Assembly: GCA_036520615.1 (NCBI GenBank)
Contig: DATDJI010000022.1
Location: forward strand, 22,589 to 86,588
From: CAMCXE01 sp036520615
GTDB taxonomy: Bacteria; Pseudomonadota; Gammaproteobacteria; Pseudomonadales; Cellvibrionaceae
Length of the DNA stretch: 64,000 nucleotides
Direction of reading: 5' to 3'
Numbering within the stretch: position 1 is the stretch's first letter; the number at the start of each line of letters is the position of its first letter. The notes beneath the pieces were generated by a model. The model was given only the letters and a program-made list of their open reading frames with translations, was not told the origin of the DNA and searched no databases. Positions 34,060 to 44,010 of this stretch are shown one piece after another. A program made the position numbers and the translations under genes.

Positions 34060-34544
34060 ACGGCGAAATGAATAAAAAATAACTTTCTCTCCAGGCCAGG
34101 TTAACTCGTCTATCTGTTTTATTTGCTGTGAAATCATTTGATAGATCGAACAGCCAATTCAAGCGTCTACTCGGTGCATGTGCCGGTTCCCTAGTCTGAC
34201 GTAAGAAAGCCTGTCTTGAAACCGAGCTATATTTATACGCAGTTGACTTTAGCTTCACCGCAGCGGTTTTTAAATATAGATAGGTTGTAGAAAGTGCCTC
34301 ACTCGACGGCATTCACTTGTATCCTCCTTAGACGAGACAGCGCCTGACTTCGGCATAGATACTGCTTTGGACAGGCCAATAGAAATTGCTCAGTGTAATG
34401 AATAGCAGCTAACTATTAATGTTTGTGATGCTTTCCTACTAATTATCAAACCGATTTAAAGCCGAGAATGGCGCGACTTCGGGGATTTATCTCTGCGCAA
34501 TGAGCTTTTTAGCCAATAATTCTTACAATAAGAGCGATGTACAA
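34060..34544. other. Intergenic region before slmA
   Basis: No gene seen. The reverse frame at 34040–34312 has no recognisable features. The slmA frame extends to an ATG at 34500. Confidence 0.5.
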
Positions 34545-35162
34545 ATGACTCCGACACTTCCCGCAAAACCTCGCCGCCAACAAATTCTCGATGCCTTTGC
34601 CAGTATGTTAGAAGGCAGCCCTGGCGTGCGTATTACTACGGCCGCGTTAGCAAAGGAGGTGGGAGTGTCAGAAGCTGCCCTTTATCGTCACTTCCCCAGT
34701 AAAACTAAAATGTTTGAGGGTTTAATTGATGTTATTGAAGAGGCCATTTTAATCCCCGCTGCGGCTATTGCTGCTAGAGACGAACTAGCGGCGCTTACCC
34801 GCTGCGAGGAAATATTTGCGTTGCTATTGCAGTTCTGCCAAGCAAGCCCGGGCATTACGCGCATTTTGACGGGTGATGCATTGGCCGGGGAAACTGACCG
34901 CTTACACCTTCGTATCGTGCATTTTTATGAGCGTTTGGAAAGTATTTTAAAGCAGGTATTGCGAGAAGCTGAATTAGCTGAAGGATTAGAATTAACTCTA
35001 CCTGTGTCTCAAACCGTACATCTTTGGTTGGCATTAGTGGAAGGGCGAATTGCCCAATTTGTTCGCAGTCAGTTCAGCCAGTCGCCGCTGGCGCAATGGA
35101 AAGAATCTTGGGCTGTGACCTATCGCGGATTTATTCGGCATTCGGAAGTTGCATCGGCTTGA
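34545..35162 (+). CDS. slmA: Nucleoid occlusion factor SlmA (TetR family)
   Basis: 205 aa from the ATG at 34545 (AAGAGCG ten bases upstream), close to the 198 aa of E. coli; the in-frame ATG at 34500 would add 15 residues. The helix-turn-helix block RITTAALAKEVGVSEAALYR followed by HFPSKTKMFEGLIDVIEE is nearly identical to E. coli SlmA, as is ITRILTGDAL and FYERLESILKQVLRE. SlmA binds specific DNA sites and blocks FtsZ assembly over the nucleoid. It is normally found next to dut/coaBC and pyrE; here it is isolated, which is somewhat unusual. Confidence 0.9.
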   Translation: MTPTLPAKPRRQQILDAFASMLEGSPGVRITTAALAKEVGVSEAALYRHFPSKTKMFEGLIDVIEEAILIPAAAIAARDELAALTRCEEIFALLLQFCQASPGITRILTGDALAGETDRLHLRIVHFYERLESILKQVLREAELAEGLELTLPVSQTVHLWLALVEGRIAQFVRSQFSQSPLAQWKESWAVTYRGFIRHSEVASA

Positions 35163-35422
35163 TCGACACTTGAACATCTGACGAAAATTCTCCGCAGAAT
35201 GTTTTGAACCTCGAAGCAAAGTAGATTTGATAATTAGACTTGCTAATAGACGCTGCTGAGAATTCTCACGGTATCTTTTCCATAATAAAAGTCAGGCTGC
35301 CGCATATTTAACCGTTTTGTGGCTATTAATGCTTAATATCGAAGTTTTGCAATTCTTTGAATTTGATGGCGGCTGAGGATTTTTACTTCTTGGCGGCGGG
35401 TGACAGCTTAATAAAGGAAGTT
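35163..35422. other. Intergenic region between convergent slmA and the sugar porter
   Basis: Nothing recognisable except the terminator at its right edge. Confidence 0.5.
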
Positions 35423-35454
35423 AAAACGGGGTATGCGTAGACAAGCATACCCCG
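35423..35454 (-). terminator. Intrinsic terminator after the sugar porter gene
   Basis: Perfect 10-bp stem CGGGGTATGC/GCATACCCCG with an 8-base loop; TTTTAA follows on the reverse strand, 8 bases after the stop. Confidence 0.85.
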
Positions 35455-35462
35455 CGCGTCAG

Positions 35463-36890
35463 TTAACCTTTCATATTCTCCAATTCAACGCCTTTAGTTT
35501 CATGGACGAATTTCACCACAAAAACTATTGATAGAGCGGCGCAGAAGGCATAGAACCCATAAGCCCCTGCTAGTCCGACCGAAGCTAATAAAATTGGGAA
35601 GGTCATTGTGATGCCAAAATTACAGGTCCATTGAGAGAAGCCTGCAACTGCCAAACCGGAGCCGCGAATTTGGTTGGGAAACATCTCACCCAACATTACC
35701 CACATAATTGGGCCCCAGGAAAAGTTAAAAAAGATTACATATAAATTTGCGCTGATTAATGCCAAAGCACCCATGGTTTCAGAAAGGCTCAAACTACCGT
35801 TGGCGTCTAGAGATGCAGTGGAAAATGCAATCGTACACAGCCCGAGTGTAATTGCCATGCCTACTGAGCCAATCCAAAGCAGAGGTTTGCGGCCGACTTT
35901 ATCGACGAGCAAGAGTGCAGCAATACACGCAGCGATACTTAGCGAGCCCGATACCACGTTAATAAATAATGCGTCATTCTCCGAAAATCCAACCGATTGC
36001 CATAACACGGCGCCGTAATAAAACACGACGTTAATTCCCACCAATTGTTGAAAAGACGCAAGGCCAACACCGACCCAAACCAATGGGCGAATTTTGCGCG
36101 TAGTCGAATCTATGAGATCGGAAAGGCGCGGCTGGTGATGATCCGCCGCTAAAGAAGCGCTAATTTCGGTGAGTTTTTGTTGGCCTAGAGCTGGGCCGTA
36201 GAGTCTTTGTAAAACTTTCAGCGCTTGAGCGGTTTTTTGTTTAGCAACTAAGTAGCGCGGGCTTTCTGGGATAAAAAATAAAGCAAACAAAAAAACTACA
36301 GCGGGCGCTACAGCCACCCAAAACATCCAGCGCCAGGTTTCATAACCGAACCACAACGGGTGCAACGCGGAGCCTGACATTTTTGCTAATAAATAATTGC
36401 TTAAAAATGCCGCCGTCAAACCACCTATAATTGCTACCTGCTGAATGGTGGCCAGGCTGCCGCGATAACGCGCAGGAGCAACTTCACTGATATAGGCAGG
36501 AGCCATTACGCTTGCAGCACCTACAGCCAAACCACCTAAGCCGCGATATAAAATAAATTCTAAAGAGGTTGTAGATATGCCTGCGCCCCAAGCCGATACC
36601 ACAAACAAAACAGCGGCAACCATTAACATACTGCGTCGGCCATAGCGATCGGCCAATACACCGGCTTTTACCGCGCCGATTGCTGAGCCTAATAAAATCG
36701 AGGCCACGTTAAAACCGGTACCAATTGAGTCTGCGTTAAAAGCGACTTTTAAGCCGTCAACAGTTCCATTGATGACACCGCTATCAAATCCAAAAAGAAA
36801 GCCGCCAATTGTGGCCACGCAGCTAATAAGCAAAATAAAGACAAAGTTTTCAGTCGGTTGCGCGGGTGGTTGCGCGTCGGTTGGGTTCAT
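35463..36890 (-). CDS. Sugar:proton symporter of the MFS sugar-porter family (XylE-like)
   Basis: 475 aa, twelve membrane segments. The ATG at 36890 is chosen over a TTG at 36902; GAGA lies eight bases upstream. Sugar-porter signatures are present: GFLFGFDSGVINGT in helix 1, LADRYGRRSML between helices 2 and 3, PESPRYLVAK after helix 6, and QQLVGINVVFYYGAVL in helix 7 (sugar-binding Gln/Asn); also KVGRKPLL between helices 8 and 9. It is most like XylE/GalP-type symporters. Divergent from xylB, so probably a pentose (xylose) importer sharing control with that operon. Confidence 0.88.
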   Translation of the reverse strand: MNPTDAQPPAQPTENFVFILLISCVATIGGFLFGFDSGVINGTVDGLKVAFNADSIGTGFNVASILLGSAIGAVKAGVLADRYGRRSMLMVAAVLFVVSAWGAGISTTSLEFILYRGLGGLAVGAASVMAPAYISEVAPARYRGSLATIQQVAIIGGLTAAFLSNYLLAKMSGSALHPLWFGYETWRWMFWVAVAPAVVFLFALFFIPESPRYLVAKQKTAQALKVLQRLYGPALGQQKLTEISASLAADHHQPRLSDLIDSTTRKIRPLVWVGVGLASFQQLVGINVVFYYGAVLWQSVGFSENDALFINVVSGSLSIAACIAALLLVDKVGRKPLLWIGSVGMAITLGLCTIAFSTASLDANGSLSLSETMGALALISANLYVIFFNFSWGPIMWVMLGEMFPNQIRGSGLAVAGFSQWTCNFGITMTFPILLASVGLAGAYGFYAFCAALSIVFVVKFVHETKGVELENMKG

Positions 36891-37207
36891 AATCGGTCTC
36901 AATCGTCAGTGTTATTGTTAATCGAATAATGGCGATTGTGGGAGGCGGGCTGGCATGCACCCAGAGTCCACAAAGCCGCGCGGCGGCGTCAGCACTATAG
37001 CACTTTCCTGTGTGAGAACAGCATGGTAAGGGGCTCTTGCGAGTGTGATTCACGCCCTAAAACCGCTTATGGATTTAGCAATTTTTAGCGGTCATTACAC
37101 CCACGGTGCTACAATCGCGCGCTTTTTTATTTCAAGCCAGGCAGGCTACGTCTGTTGCCTGCGCTGCACATCTTCCCTTGAATCGAAACAAATAATAGGC
37201 CAAATTC
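36891..37207. promoter_or_regulatory. Divergent promoter region between sugar porter and xylB
   Basis: 317 noncoding bases between divergent genes, so both promoters must lie here. I find no convincing operator palindrome or named regulator site. Confidence 0.5.
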
Positions 37208-38701
37208 ATGCATTTTCTCGGTATCGACGTAGGTAGCTCCTCGGTTAAATTGTCTATTTTGGATGGCGAAAGTGGCAAAGCTATCGCTTCAACTACATAC
37301 CCGGAGTCGGAGCTCGCTATTAATAGCCCTGAGCCCGGCTGGGCCGAGCAAGATCCTGAGACCTGGTGGCAGTGTATTGAGAAAGGCTGTGCGCAATTAT
37401 TTAAAAAGCCGGGAGTAGATCCTAAGCGTTTAGCTGCTATTGGTATTTCCTATCAAATGCACGGGTTGGTGCTGGTTGATAAGGACCAAAAAGTATTGCG
37501 GCCTTCGATTATTTGGTGTGATAGCCGTGCCGTCGAGTTGGGCAACAAAGCCTTAGTGGATTTGGGTGCTGATTATTGTTTTGGCCATCTGTTGAATTCA
37601 CCTGGTAATTTCACCGCTGCAAAATTGCGCTGGGTGCAGGAGAATGAACCAAGTATTTTCGAGCGCATTCATAAAATGATGCTGCCGGGCGATTTCATCG
37701 CGATGAAGCTCTCCGGCGAAATAACTACCACCGCATCGGGCCTGTCCGAAGGCACTCTGTGGGATTTCGAGTCGCAAACTGTGGCCGAGCATTTATTATC
37801 ACATTGGAATATAGATCCTCAGTTATTGCCCAGTGTTCGCCCAAGTATTGGCAGCCAAGTAAAAGTAAATGCTGAGGCCGCAGCGCGGTTGGGTATACCA
37901 AAAGGCATTCCAGTTGCCTATCGAGGCGGCGATCAACCTAACAATGCTTTTAGTTTAAATGTTCTGCATCCAGGCGAAGTTGCCGCTACAGCGGGCACTT
38001 CCGGAGTGATTTACGGTGTAACCGATCAAAAAGCTGCCGACCGCGAGTCAAGAGTTAACACGTTTTTACACGTCACTGATACCAAAGAAGCGCCGCGCAA
38101 TGGCGTACTTGTATGTGTAAACGGTGCGGGCCGCTCATACAGTTGGCTGCGTCAGCTGCTAGGCTCTAATGGCCACTCCATCGACTACGCCCAGCTCAAC
38201 GCTTGGGCGGCTAACACACCAGTCGGCGCCGATGGCTTAATATTTCACCCTTTTGGTAACGGTGCGGAGCGTATTTTCCAGAATCGCACGCTAGGAGCTA
38301 GTTTTTCTAAATTGGAGTTAAATCGCCATGGCGTAGGTCACATGATCCGCGCCACGCAGGAAGGGATCGTCTTCGCGCTCAATCAAGGCTTCGACGTTTT
38401 AAAAAGTCTTGGAGGACAATGCAATGTGGTTCGCGTCGGTTATGGCAACATGTTTTTAAGCGAAGTTTTTGCACAAGCCTTTGCCAATACTACACGGGCT
38501 GCTGTCGAGTGCTACAACACTGATGGCGCCGAAGGCGCAGCTAGAGCAGCCGCCATAGGCAGCGGATTTTATGCCAGCGCGAAGGAAGCCTTTGGCGGTC
38601 TGGTTAAATTAAAAGTTATAGAGCCTCAAGCGGATCTGATGGAGTCTTACGGCGAAGCGTACGGTCGGTGGGTCGAAGCATTGCCTGCGGGAATTGTATG
38701 A
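37208..38701 (+). CDS. xylB: Xylulokinase
   Basis: 497 aa FGGY kinase phosphorylating D-xylulose. The N-terminal phosphate loop is FLGIDVGSSSVKLSI. The QMHGLVLVDKD segment with its GISYQMHG lead is diagnostic for xylulokinases; also IIWCDSRA and the C-terminal ATP site with AGTSGVIYGV and GNMFLSEVFAQAFANTT. It overlaps the next gene by ATGA. No xylose isomerase gene is within the window, so xylA must be elsewhere or another route supplies xylulose. Confidence 0.93.
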   Translation: MHFLGIDVGSSSVKLSILDGESGKAIASTTYPESELAINSPEPGWAEQDPETWWQCIEKGCAQLFKKPGVDPKRLAAIGISYQMHGLVLVDKDQKVLRPSIIWCDSRAVELGNKALVDLGADYCFGHLLNSPGNFTAAKLRWVQENEPSIFERIHKMMLPGDFIAMKLSGEITTTASGLSEGTLWDFESQTVAEHLLSHWNIDPQLLPSVRPSIGSQVKVNAEAAARLGIPKGIPVAYRGGDQPNNAFSLNVLHPGEVAATAGTSGVIYGVTDQKAADRESRVNTFLHVTDTKEAPRNGVLVCVNGAGRSYSWLRQLLGSNGHSIDYAQLNAWAANTPVGADGLIFHPFGNGAERIFQNRTLGASFSKLELNRHGVGHMIRATQEGIVFALNQGFDVLKSLGGQCNVVRVGYGNMFLSEVFAQAFANTTRAAVECYNTDGAEGAARAAAIGSGFYASAKEAFGGLVKLKVIEPQADLMESYGEAYGRWVEALPAGIV

Positions 38702-39654
38702 AATCAACCACATCATACCCTCGCTTTGAGTTAATCACTGGAGATAAAAAAGCCCGCTTAGAGTTGCTCAGCGATCACGGCGGTATTATCAACGCTTTAG
38801 TTTTTACTGATGAACAAGGTACCGAACACAATGTAATTGAAGGTTTCGATTCCTTAGAGGCTATTGAGCAGGACCGGTATTATCGCGGTATACCACTATA
38901 TCCGTTTGTTAATCGGCTTGACGCCGGTCGCTACACGCTCAATGGTCGCACCTATGAATTTCCGGTCAATGAAACAGAACGCAATAATGCATTACACGGC
39001 TTTATACAGCATTTGCCAGTAACTATTTCCTCAACCCATATGAGCTCCAATCGCGCACAAGCTCGTGCTGTTTATGACTACACAGGAAATTTCGTCGGCT
39101 ATCCGTTTCCTGCACGGATTACGATGACCTACACATTGGATTCGAGCGGTTCGATGGATTTAGAAATTGCTGTACAGAATTTGTCCGAAGAAACTGTTCC
39201 AGTAGGTATTGGTTGGCATCCTTACTTTACGCTGGGTGAGCCGGTCAATAATTTGCTACTGCGTCTGCCGGCTTGTAAACAAGTTTTAGTTGATGATCGG
39301 TTATTGCCAACTGGGGCTTTAGAGCCTATGACCTCATTTGCCAGCTTAACCCCCATTGAAAGCACGTTTTTCGACACCTGTTACGCGCTTGACCGCGATG
39401 AAGACACCCTTTCAGTTAAAGAAGTTGTACTTTGGTCCGAGCGACTTCAACGCGGACTAGCCATTTGGCAAACAAGTGGTCCGGGGCAGTTCAATTTCAT
39501 CCAGGTTTGCGTTCCTCCTGAACGTAATTCAATTGCAGTTGAGCCGGTTAGCTGCGGTATTAATGCTTTTAATACTCAGGAAGGCCTTAGTTACCTGCAG
39601 CCTGGTATAGCCATGGCTGCAACTTGTGGCGTGCGGTGGATTCAATCTTTATAG
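38698..39654 (+). CDS. Aldose 1-epimerase family protein
   Basis: 318 aa. The start is fixed by the 4-base ATGA overlap with the xylB stop; a longer frame begins inside xylB. Galactose-mutarotase fold with substrate-binding His in NALHGF and catalytic His in GIGWHPYF, Asp in FFDTCYALD, and the catalytic Glu region VEPVSCGINAFN. It would interconvert sugar anomers, helping the imported pentose enter the pathway. Translational coupling to xylB supports a sugar catabolic role; the exact sugar is not shown. Confidence 0.88.
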   Translation: MKSTTSYPRFELITGDKKARLELLSDHGGIINALVFTDEQGTEHNVIEGFDSLEAIEQDRYYRGIPLYPFVNRLDAGRYTLNGRTYEFPVNETERNNALHGFIQHLPVTISSTHMSSNRAQARAVYDYTGNFVGYPFPARITMTYTLDSSGSMDLEIAVQNLSEETVPVGIGWHPYFTLGEPVNNLLLRLPACKQVLVDDRLLPTGALEPMTSFASLTPIESTFFDTCYALDRDEDTLSVKEVVLWSERLQRGLAIWQTSGPGQFNFIQVCVPPERNSIAVEPVSCGINAFNTQEGLSYLQPGIAMAATCGVRWIQSL

Positions 39655-40713
39655 CGCTCGACTCTAATTATGACCATTCTGCTATTCGTTGATGATGGTT
39701 TTAAATTGAAGGTTATTTTTAAAGCCGCCTGAAAGCTTGTTCGTAATGAAGACAGAGGGTTAATCCTAAATTTCACTGCAACTCGTGATCACCGCCAAGG
39801 CAGGTCGTTTTTTAACCATTTCGTTTTTAATTACTGCTAATGCGTTACATTTGAGCTGAATTAAAAAAGCAGCGGCAGACTGTTCAGATATGTTGCGCTA
39901 CATCTCTGAAATCCGGATGAAAAAATTTCTTTAGCTCGAAAATTCTTCTAGCCTGCAAATTAACCTGATAGGTCATTTTTTGAGCTTTTGAAGGTGAGTG
40001 CAGTGTTGCCTTTCCCACCGGTGCGATTGCTAAAAAATATGGAAAAGTTCGAGCGGAAATGTTTAACCGAATTTTCTCGTGAAAAGTAAAGCCTATTAAT
40101 TCGAGTTTTTGCAACAATTTCAAAGTTTTTTTCATTTTAAGCAAAAATGTGTAGAAACATTTCGTGCTTGCGGCCACCTGGCTCTTTTCTTTTAGGTCTC
40201 AATGTGGCATCGTTTGCTATAGGCCAGCTTGTATGAAAGGGTATGCTTGTCTTCTGTCGAAGATGGTCAGCAATCTGCAACTGGTTGGAATTGATTTACT
40301 TCCTCTTGGCTTCGGCCAGGGGTAGGATCTAAAAAACAATAAAAGTAAACATGGCAATGGCGATCTAAGGGTTCTCAATCGACTTGGTTTGTGCGAGATA
40401 TCTATCGTGAGAAGTGATGTAAGAGTTGCAAGAAGCCATTTGATGGAGCGTTAACACTTTTTTCGTTAACTGGTCTATTGTTTGGTGGGCTGAAATTTTA
40501 TGCTTCATTTCAAACCAAGAATGAACGAAGTACCTCTGATACATGCTTAACAGGCAAAACGTTGCACCTTAAGTTCGGTTAGCGTTTGGTTCGTTTGGCC
40601 ATTATTTATAAACTCGCTGTGCAATGACAGCTAGGTTATGGAATAAGTATCTGCAGGACCTAAGATCCGTCCACCCTCACCCTTGAAACCTAAATAAGGC
40701 GAGTCAGAATCAA
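39655..40713. other. Long noncoding region upstream of the TonB receptor
   Basis: No supported gene in about 1.06 kb. A reverse frame at 39884–40177 (97 aa) reads fairly protein-like but has no ribosome site or family features. The inverted/direct element GTTAAC-N9-GTTAAC at about 40451–40471 could be a regulator site for the receptor cluster; unproven. Confidence 0.45.
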
Positions 40714-43700
40714 ATGTTAAAAAAGACTAAATTATCAAGCGCAATTGTGTCGCTAATGGCAACTACCATGTTCTCTGCGCATCACGTGTATGCGGAAGAT
40801 GCTGCAGAAGAAGTTGTGGTTACAGGTATCAGAGGTTCTTTAGATAAGGCCATGGATATCAAAAAGGAATCTGTGGGTGTGGTTGACGCCATCAGCTCCG
40901 AAGACATGGGTAAATTCCCTGACACTAACCTTGCTGAATCTCTTCAGCGCATTTCAGGCGTTTCCATCAGCCGTCAAAACGGTGAGGGTAACGAAATCAC
41001 AGTACGTGGTTTTGGGGCCGAAAATAACATGATCACTCTTAACGGTCGTACCATGCCTACTGGTACCACTTATGCGGGTGGTAGTGGTGCGGATGCAACG
41101 ACTAAAGCTGGTGGTAGCCGGGCTTTTAACTTCGCCAATATCGCATCCGATAATATTTCAGGTGTGGAAGTTTATAAAACAAGTAAAGCCAATATAGCTC
41201 CAGGTGGTATCGGTGCAACGGTTAATATTAAAACCGCCCGTCCTTTAGATAAATCCGGCCTTTCATTCTCGGTGGGTGGAAAAGCTTTAATGGACACTAC
41301 CAATGAAGTAGGTAGTGATGTCACCCCTGAAGTTTCTGGCGTTGTTAGTTGGTCCGATGACAATCAAATGTTCGGCGCTGCTTTAGCATTGAGCTCGTCT
41401 CAGCGCGATTCAGGTTCTGCGGGTGTTACAGTGAACAACTGGAACATCGGTGTGGGTGGTACGGACAAATTATACGACACTGCGCCAAATAGTGTTTTCA
41501 ATAAAGTTCCAGCGAATGGTGAACTTTACGCCCGCCCCAACGATTTCCGTTATGGATTCTCTGACTTCAGTCGTGAGCGTTTAAATGGTCAGCTGACGTT
41601 ACAATATCGTCCAGTTGAAAATTTTACTGCTACCGTCGACTACACCTTAGCCGATAACGATATTGAAGAGAATCGTGGTGAAGTTACCAACTGGGTCCAG
41701 AACGGTTCCAATATTTCATCTGTGGTCTTTGATGGTTCAACCATTAAAACACCTTTGACTGTTTCAGAAGCTTACCGTGATGCATCCGGCGCGAAAAATA
41801 AAGTTGATATCGGTTTTGAGCAACAATATCGCTCGCAAAACAACAAACTGGATTCTTTAGGTTTGAACCTAGAATTTAAAGTTAATGATTCCTTCAAGGT
41901 ATTGTTGGACGCCCATGATTCAACTATGGAAAGTACTCCTACCGGCCCTGGCGGCTCAGGTGAAGTAGCATTCGGTATGGGTGCTCCCGTCGTAACAGAC
42001 AAAACTATTAATTTCACGCGTGATATTCCTACTTACACTCATGAAACAACTGTACCTGGCAATGCACTGACGGATGCACACGTTGGCTCGTCTATTTTGC
42101 GCATTCTCGGTTCAGGATCTAAAAACGATATTACACAAATTAAATTAGATGGTGTTTTCGAATTAGAAGACGACGCGCGATTTGAATTTGGGGTTGATTC
42201 AATCTCCTCTGAGATGGAAGCGTATCAAACTGCTGGTGACAACCAAGCATTAGGTAACTGGGGTATCAACAACCCTGGTGAGTTTGCTGGCACTGGTTTG
42301 ATAAAAGCATTCAATATTGGCGATCGCTTTGAAGATTTTGACGTAAGTGCTAGCCCACAAGTAGCTTTCCGTGGTGATGCTGTTGCGTTAACTCGTGCTG
42401 CCATGAATTTGAAAAAAGCCGACGGCACACTACGCTACCCAGATGCCCATCTTCGTGTATCACCTAATTTTGCTAACAAAGATAAAATTGAAGAAGATAC
42501 TTCTGGTGCATATTTTCAAGTTGGCTTGAAAGGTGAGGTTGCTGGATTTGAGACTAAGTTATTGACTGGTTTGCGCTATGAAACCACCGACGTTTCTTCT
42601 ACTAGCCTTGCATACCCGCCACCATTCCAAACTTGGGAAAACAACAACGATTTTTCGAATGCTCCCTCTACGACCACTGTAAGTTTCTCTAAAGATTCCA
42701 ACTACGACAACATGTTGCCGAGTTTGGATTTCAGTGTGAACTTCAATGAAGATTTGGTTGGTCGTTTCTCTTATAGCCAAACTATTGCTCGTCCAGGATA
42801 TGGTAACCTCAGAGCAGCTCCAAGCAACTTTGGCCGTACTGGTTCTAGCTTCAACAATTACAAAGCGACCGCCCAAGAAGGTAATCCAGGTCTGCTCCCA
42901 CTGAAATCTAACAACGTTGACTTCTCGTTGGAGTGGTACTTTGGTGAGACCAGTTATGTATCGGGCGGTGTGTTTGAGAAGCGAGTTAGTAACTTTATTG
43001 GTACTAGCCAGCAGGATAAAACGCACTTTGATATTCGTGACCAAACCACAGCCGCTAGCCCATTTGTTCAGGCCGCTGCAGCTGACCTGAAAACACTCGG
43101 ATTTCAAACCGACGATACTAACCTCTATGCCATGATGGTATTGAAAGCGCATCCAGCTGCGTTGACGATGACTAGAAAAGAAATCATGAGTGACGCGGAA
43201 AAAGCAAAAGCGACACCTGCAGAGCTGGATGCTCCGATCTTCCCAAATGGTGTATATGAGGCCACTGGCGATCAATTGAAGTTATTGGGTGAGCGCTCTG
43301 GTTGGGATATTGGTGCGTTGGGAACAGATCCATTAACAGTGTTCTCTACCAGCTTTCCTGTTAACGACAAAGAAGCCAAATTGTATGGTGCTGAATTGGC
43401 CGTGCAGCATTTCTTCGGTGAAACAGGTTTTGGCGTACAAGCTAACTACACCATTGTTCGCGGTGATGTTAAGTTCATAGACTTGGGCTTACCTACTGTA
43501 GATCAATTCGCTCTTACCGGTTTAAGCGATACCGCCAACCTTGTTTTGATGTATGAGAACTTTGGCTTCCAGGGTCGTTTGGCTTACAACTGGCGTGGAG
43601 AGTTCTTAACAGAGACCAACCAAGGCAGCTCTCGTAACCCTCGATATGTTGAGGCCTATTCTCAGATCGACTTCAGTGTAGGTTATAACATCACTGATGA

Positions 43701-43833
43701 TCTGTCCGTGAACTTCGAAGGCTTGAACATCACTGGCGAAGATAGCCGTGAGCATAACCGTAATGATCGCATGATTCGCTTTGCTGATGATTTGGGTGCT
43801 CGCTTTGCTTTGGGTGCTCGCTACAAATACTAA
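40714..43833 (+). CDS. TonB-dependent outer-membrane receptor
   Basis: 1039 aa of the large Xanthomonas/Caulobacter-type TonB receptors. Signal peptide ends at SAHHVYA; the TonB box lies in EEVVVTGIRGSL; the plug domain has NLAESLQRISGVSISRQNGE and EITVRGFGAENNMITLNGR; the remainder is a 22-strand barrel ending with FALGARYKY (C-terminal aromatic). Receptors of this type import oligosaccharides or metabolites across the outer membrane using TonB energy. The three genes after it (SapC, cupin, halogenase) accompany such receptors in Cellvibrio-like genomes. The ligand is unknown. Confidence 0.92.
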   Translation: MLKKTKLSSAIVSLMATTMFSAHHVYAEDAAEEVVVTGIRGSLDKAMDIKKESVGVVDAISSEDMGKFPDTNLAESLQRISGVSISRQNGEGNEITVRGFGAENNMITLNGRTMPTGTTYAGGSGADATTKAGGSRAFNFANIASDNISGVEVYKTSKANIAPGGIGATVNIKTARPLDKSGLSFSVGGKALMDTTNEVGSDVTPEVSGVVSWSDDNQMFGAALALSSSQRDSGSAGVTVNNWNIGVGGTDKLYDTAPNSVFNKVPANGELYARPNDFRYGFSDFSRERLNGQLTLQYRPVENFTATVDYTLADNDIEENRGEVTNWVQNGSNISSVVFDGSTIKTPLTVSEAYRDASGAKNKVDIGFEQQYRSQNNKLDSLGLNLEFKVNDSFKVLLDAHDSTMESTPTGPGGSGEVAFGMGAPVVTDKTINFTRDIPTYTHETTVPGNALTDAHVGSSILRILGSGSKNDITQIKLDGVFELEDDARFEFGVDSISSEMEAYQTAGDNQALGNWGINNPGEFAGTGLIKAFNIGDRFEDFDVSASPQVAFRGDAVALTRAAMNLKKADGTLRYPDAHLRVSPNFANKDKIEEDTSGAYFQVGLKGEVAGFETKLLTGLRYETTDVSSTSLAYPPPFQTWENNNDFSNAPSTTTVSFSKDSNYDNMLPSLDFSVNFNEDLVGRFSYSQTIARPGYGNLRAAPSNFGRTGSSFNNYKATAQEGNPGLLPLKSNNVDFSLEWYFGETSYVSGGVFEKRVSNFIGTSQQDKTHFDIRDQTTAASPFVQAAAADLKTLGFQTDDTNLYAMMVLKAHPAALTMTRKEIMSDAEKAKATPAELDAPIFPNGVYEATGDQLKLLGERSGWDIGALGTDPLTVFSTSFPVNDKEAKLYGAELAVQHFFGETGFGVQANYTIVRGDVKFIDLGLPTVDQFALTGLSDTANLVLMYENFGFQGRLAYNWRGEFLTETNQGSSRNPRYVEAYSQIDFSVGYNITDDLSVNFEGLNITGEDSREHNRNDRMIRFADDLGARFALGARYKY

Positions 43834-43875
43834 TTGTGTAAGGGCGCTATTGGCCCTCATTGATTAGTAGTTAAA

Positions 43876-43906
43876 AAGCCGCTGGTCAAATCAGCGGCTT
43901 TTTTTT
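43876..43906 (+). terminator. Intrinsic terminator after the TonB receptor
   Basis: Stem AAGCCGCTG/CAGCGGCTT with a 7-base loop and a T-run of eight. It separates the receptor transcript from the SapC unit, or lets only part of transcription continue. Confidence 0.92.
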
Positions 43907-44010
43907 GTATTTCAATAAGCTTCAAGTAGAAGGAATTGGGCTGTAGTGAATGACTAAAATCATCGCCTACAGTGTTCTGAAACGCGTTTATAAGATGAAA
44001 GAAATATATT

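Noticed and set aside
34040..34312. 90-aa reverse frame between ceramidase-like gene and slmA
   Set aside because: Low-complexity composition, no ribosome site, no conserved motif.
39884..40177. 97-aa reverse frame upstream of the TonB receptor
   Set aside because: Protein-like in places but GTG start without ribosome site, no family features and no operon context.
42559..43275. 238-aa reverse frame inside the TonB receptor gene
   Set aside because: Shadow of a long, well supported gene; no ribosome site or recognised motifs.
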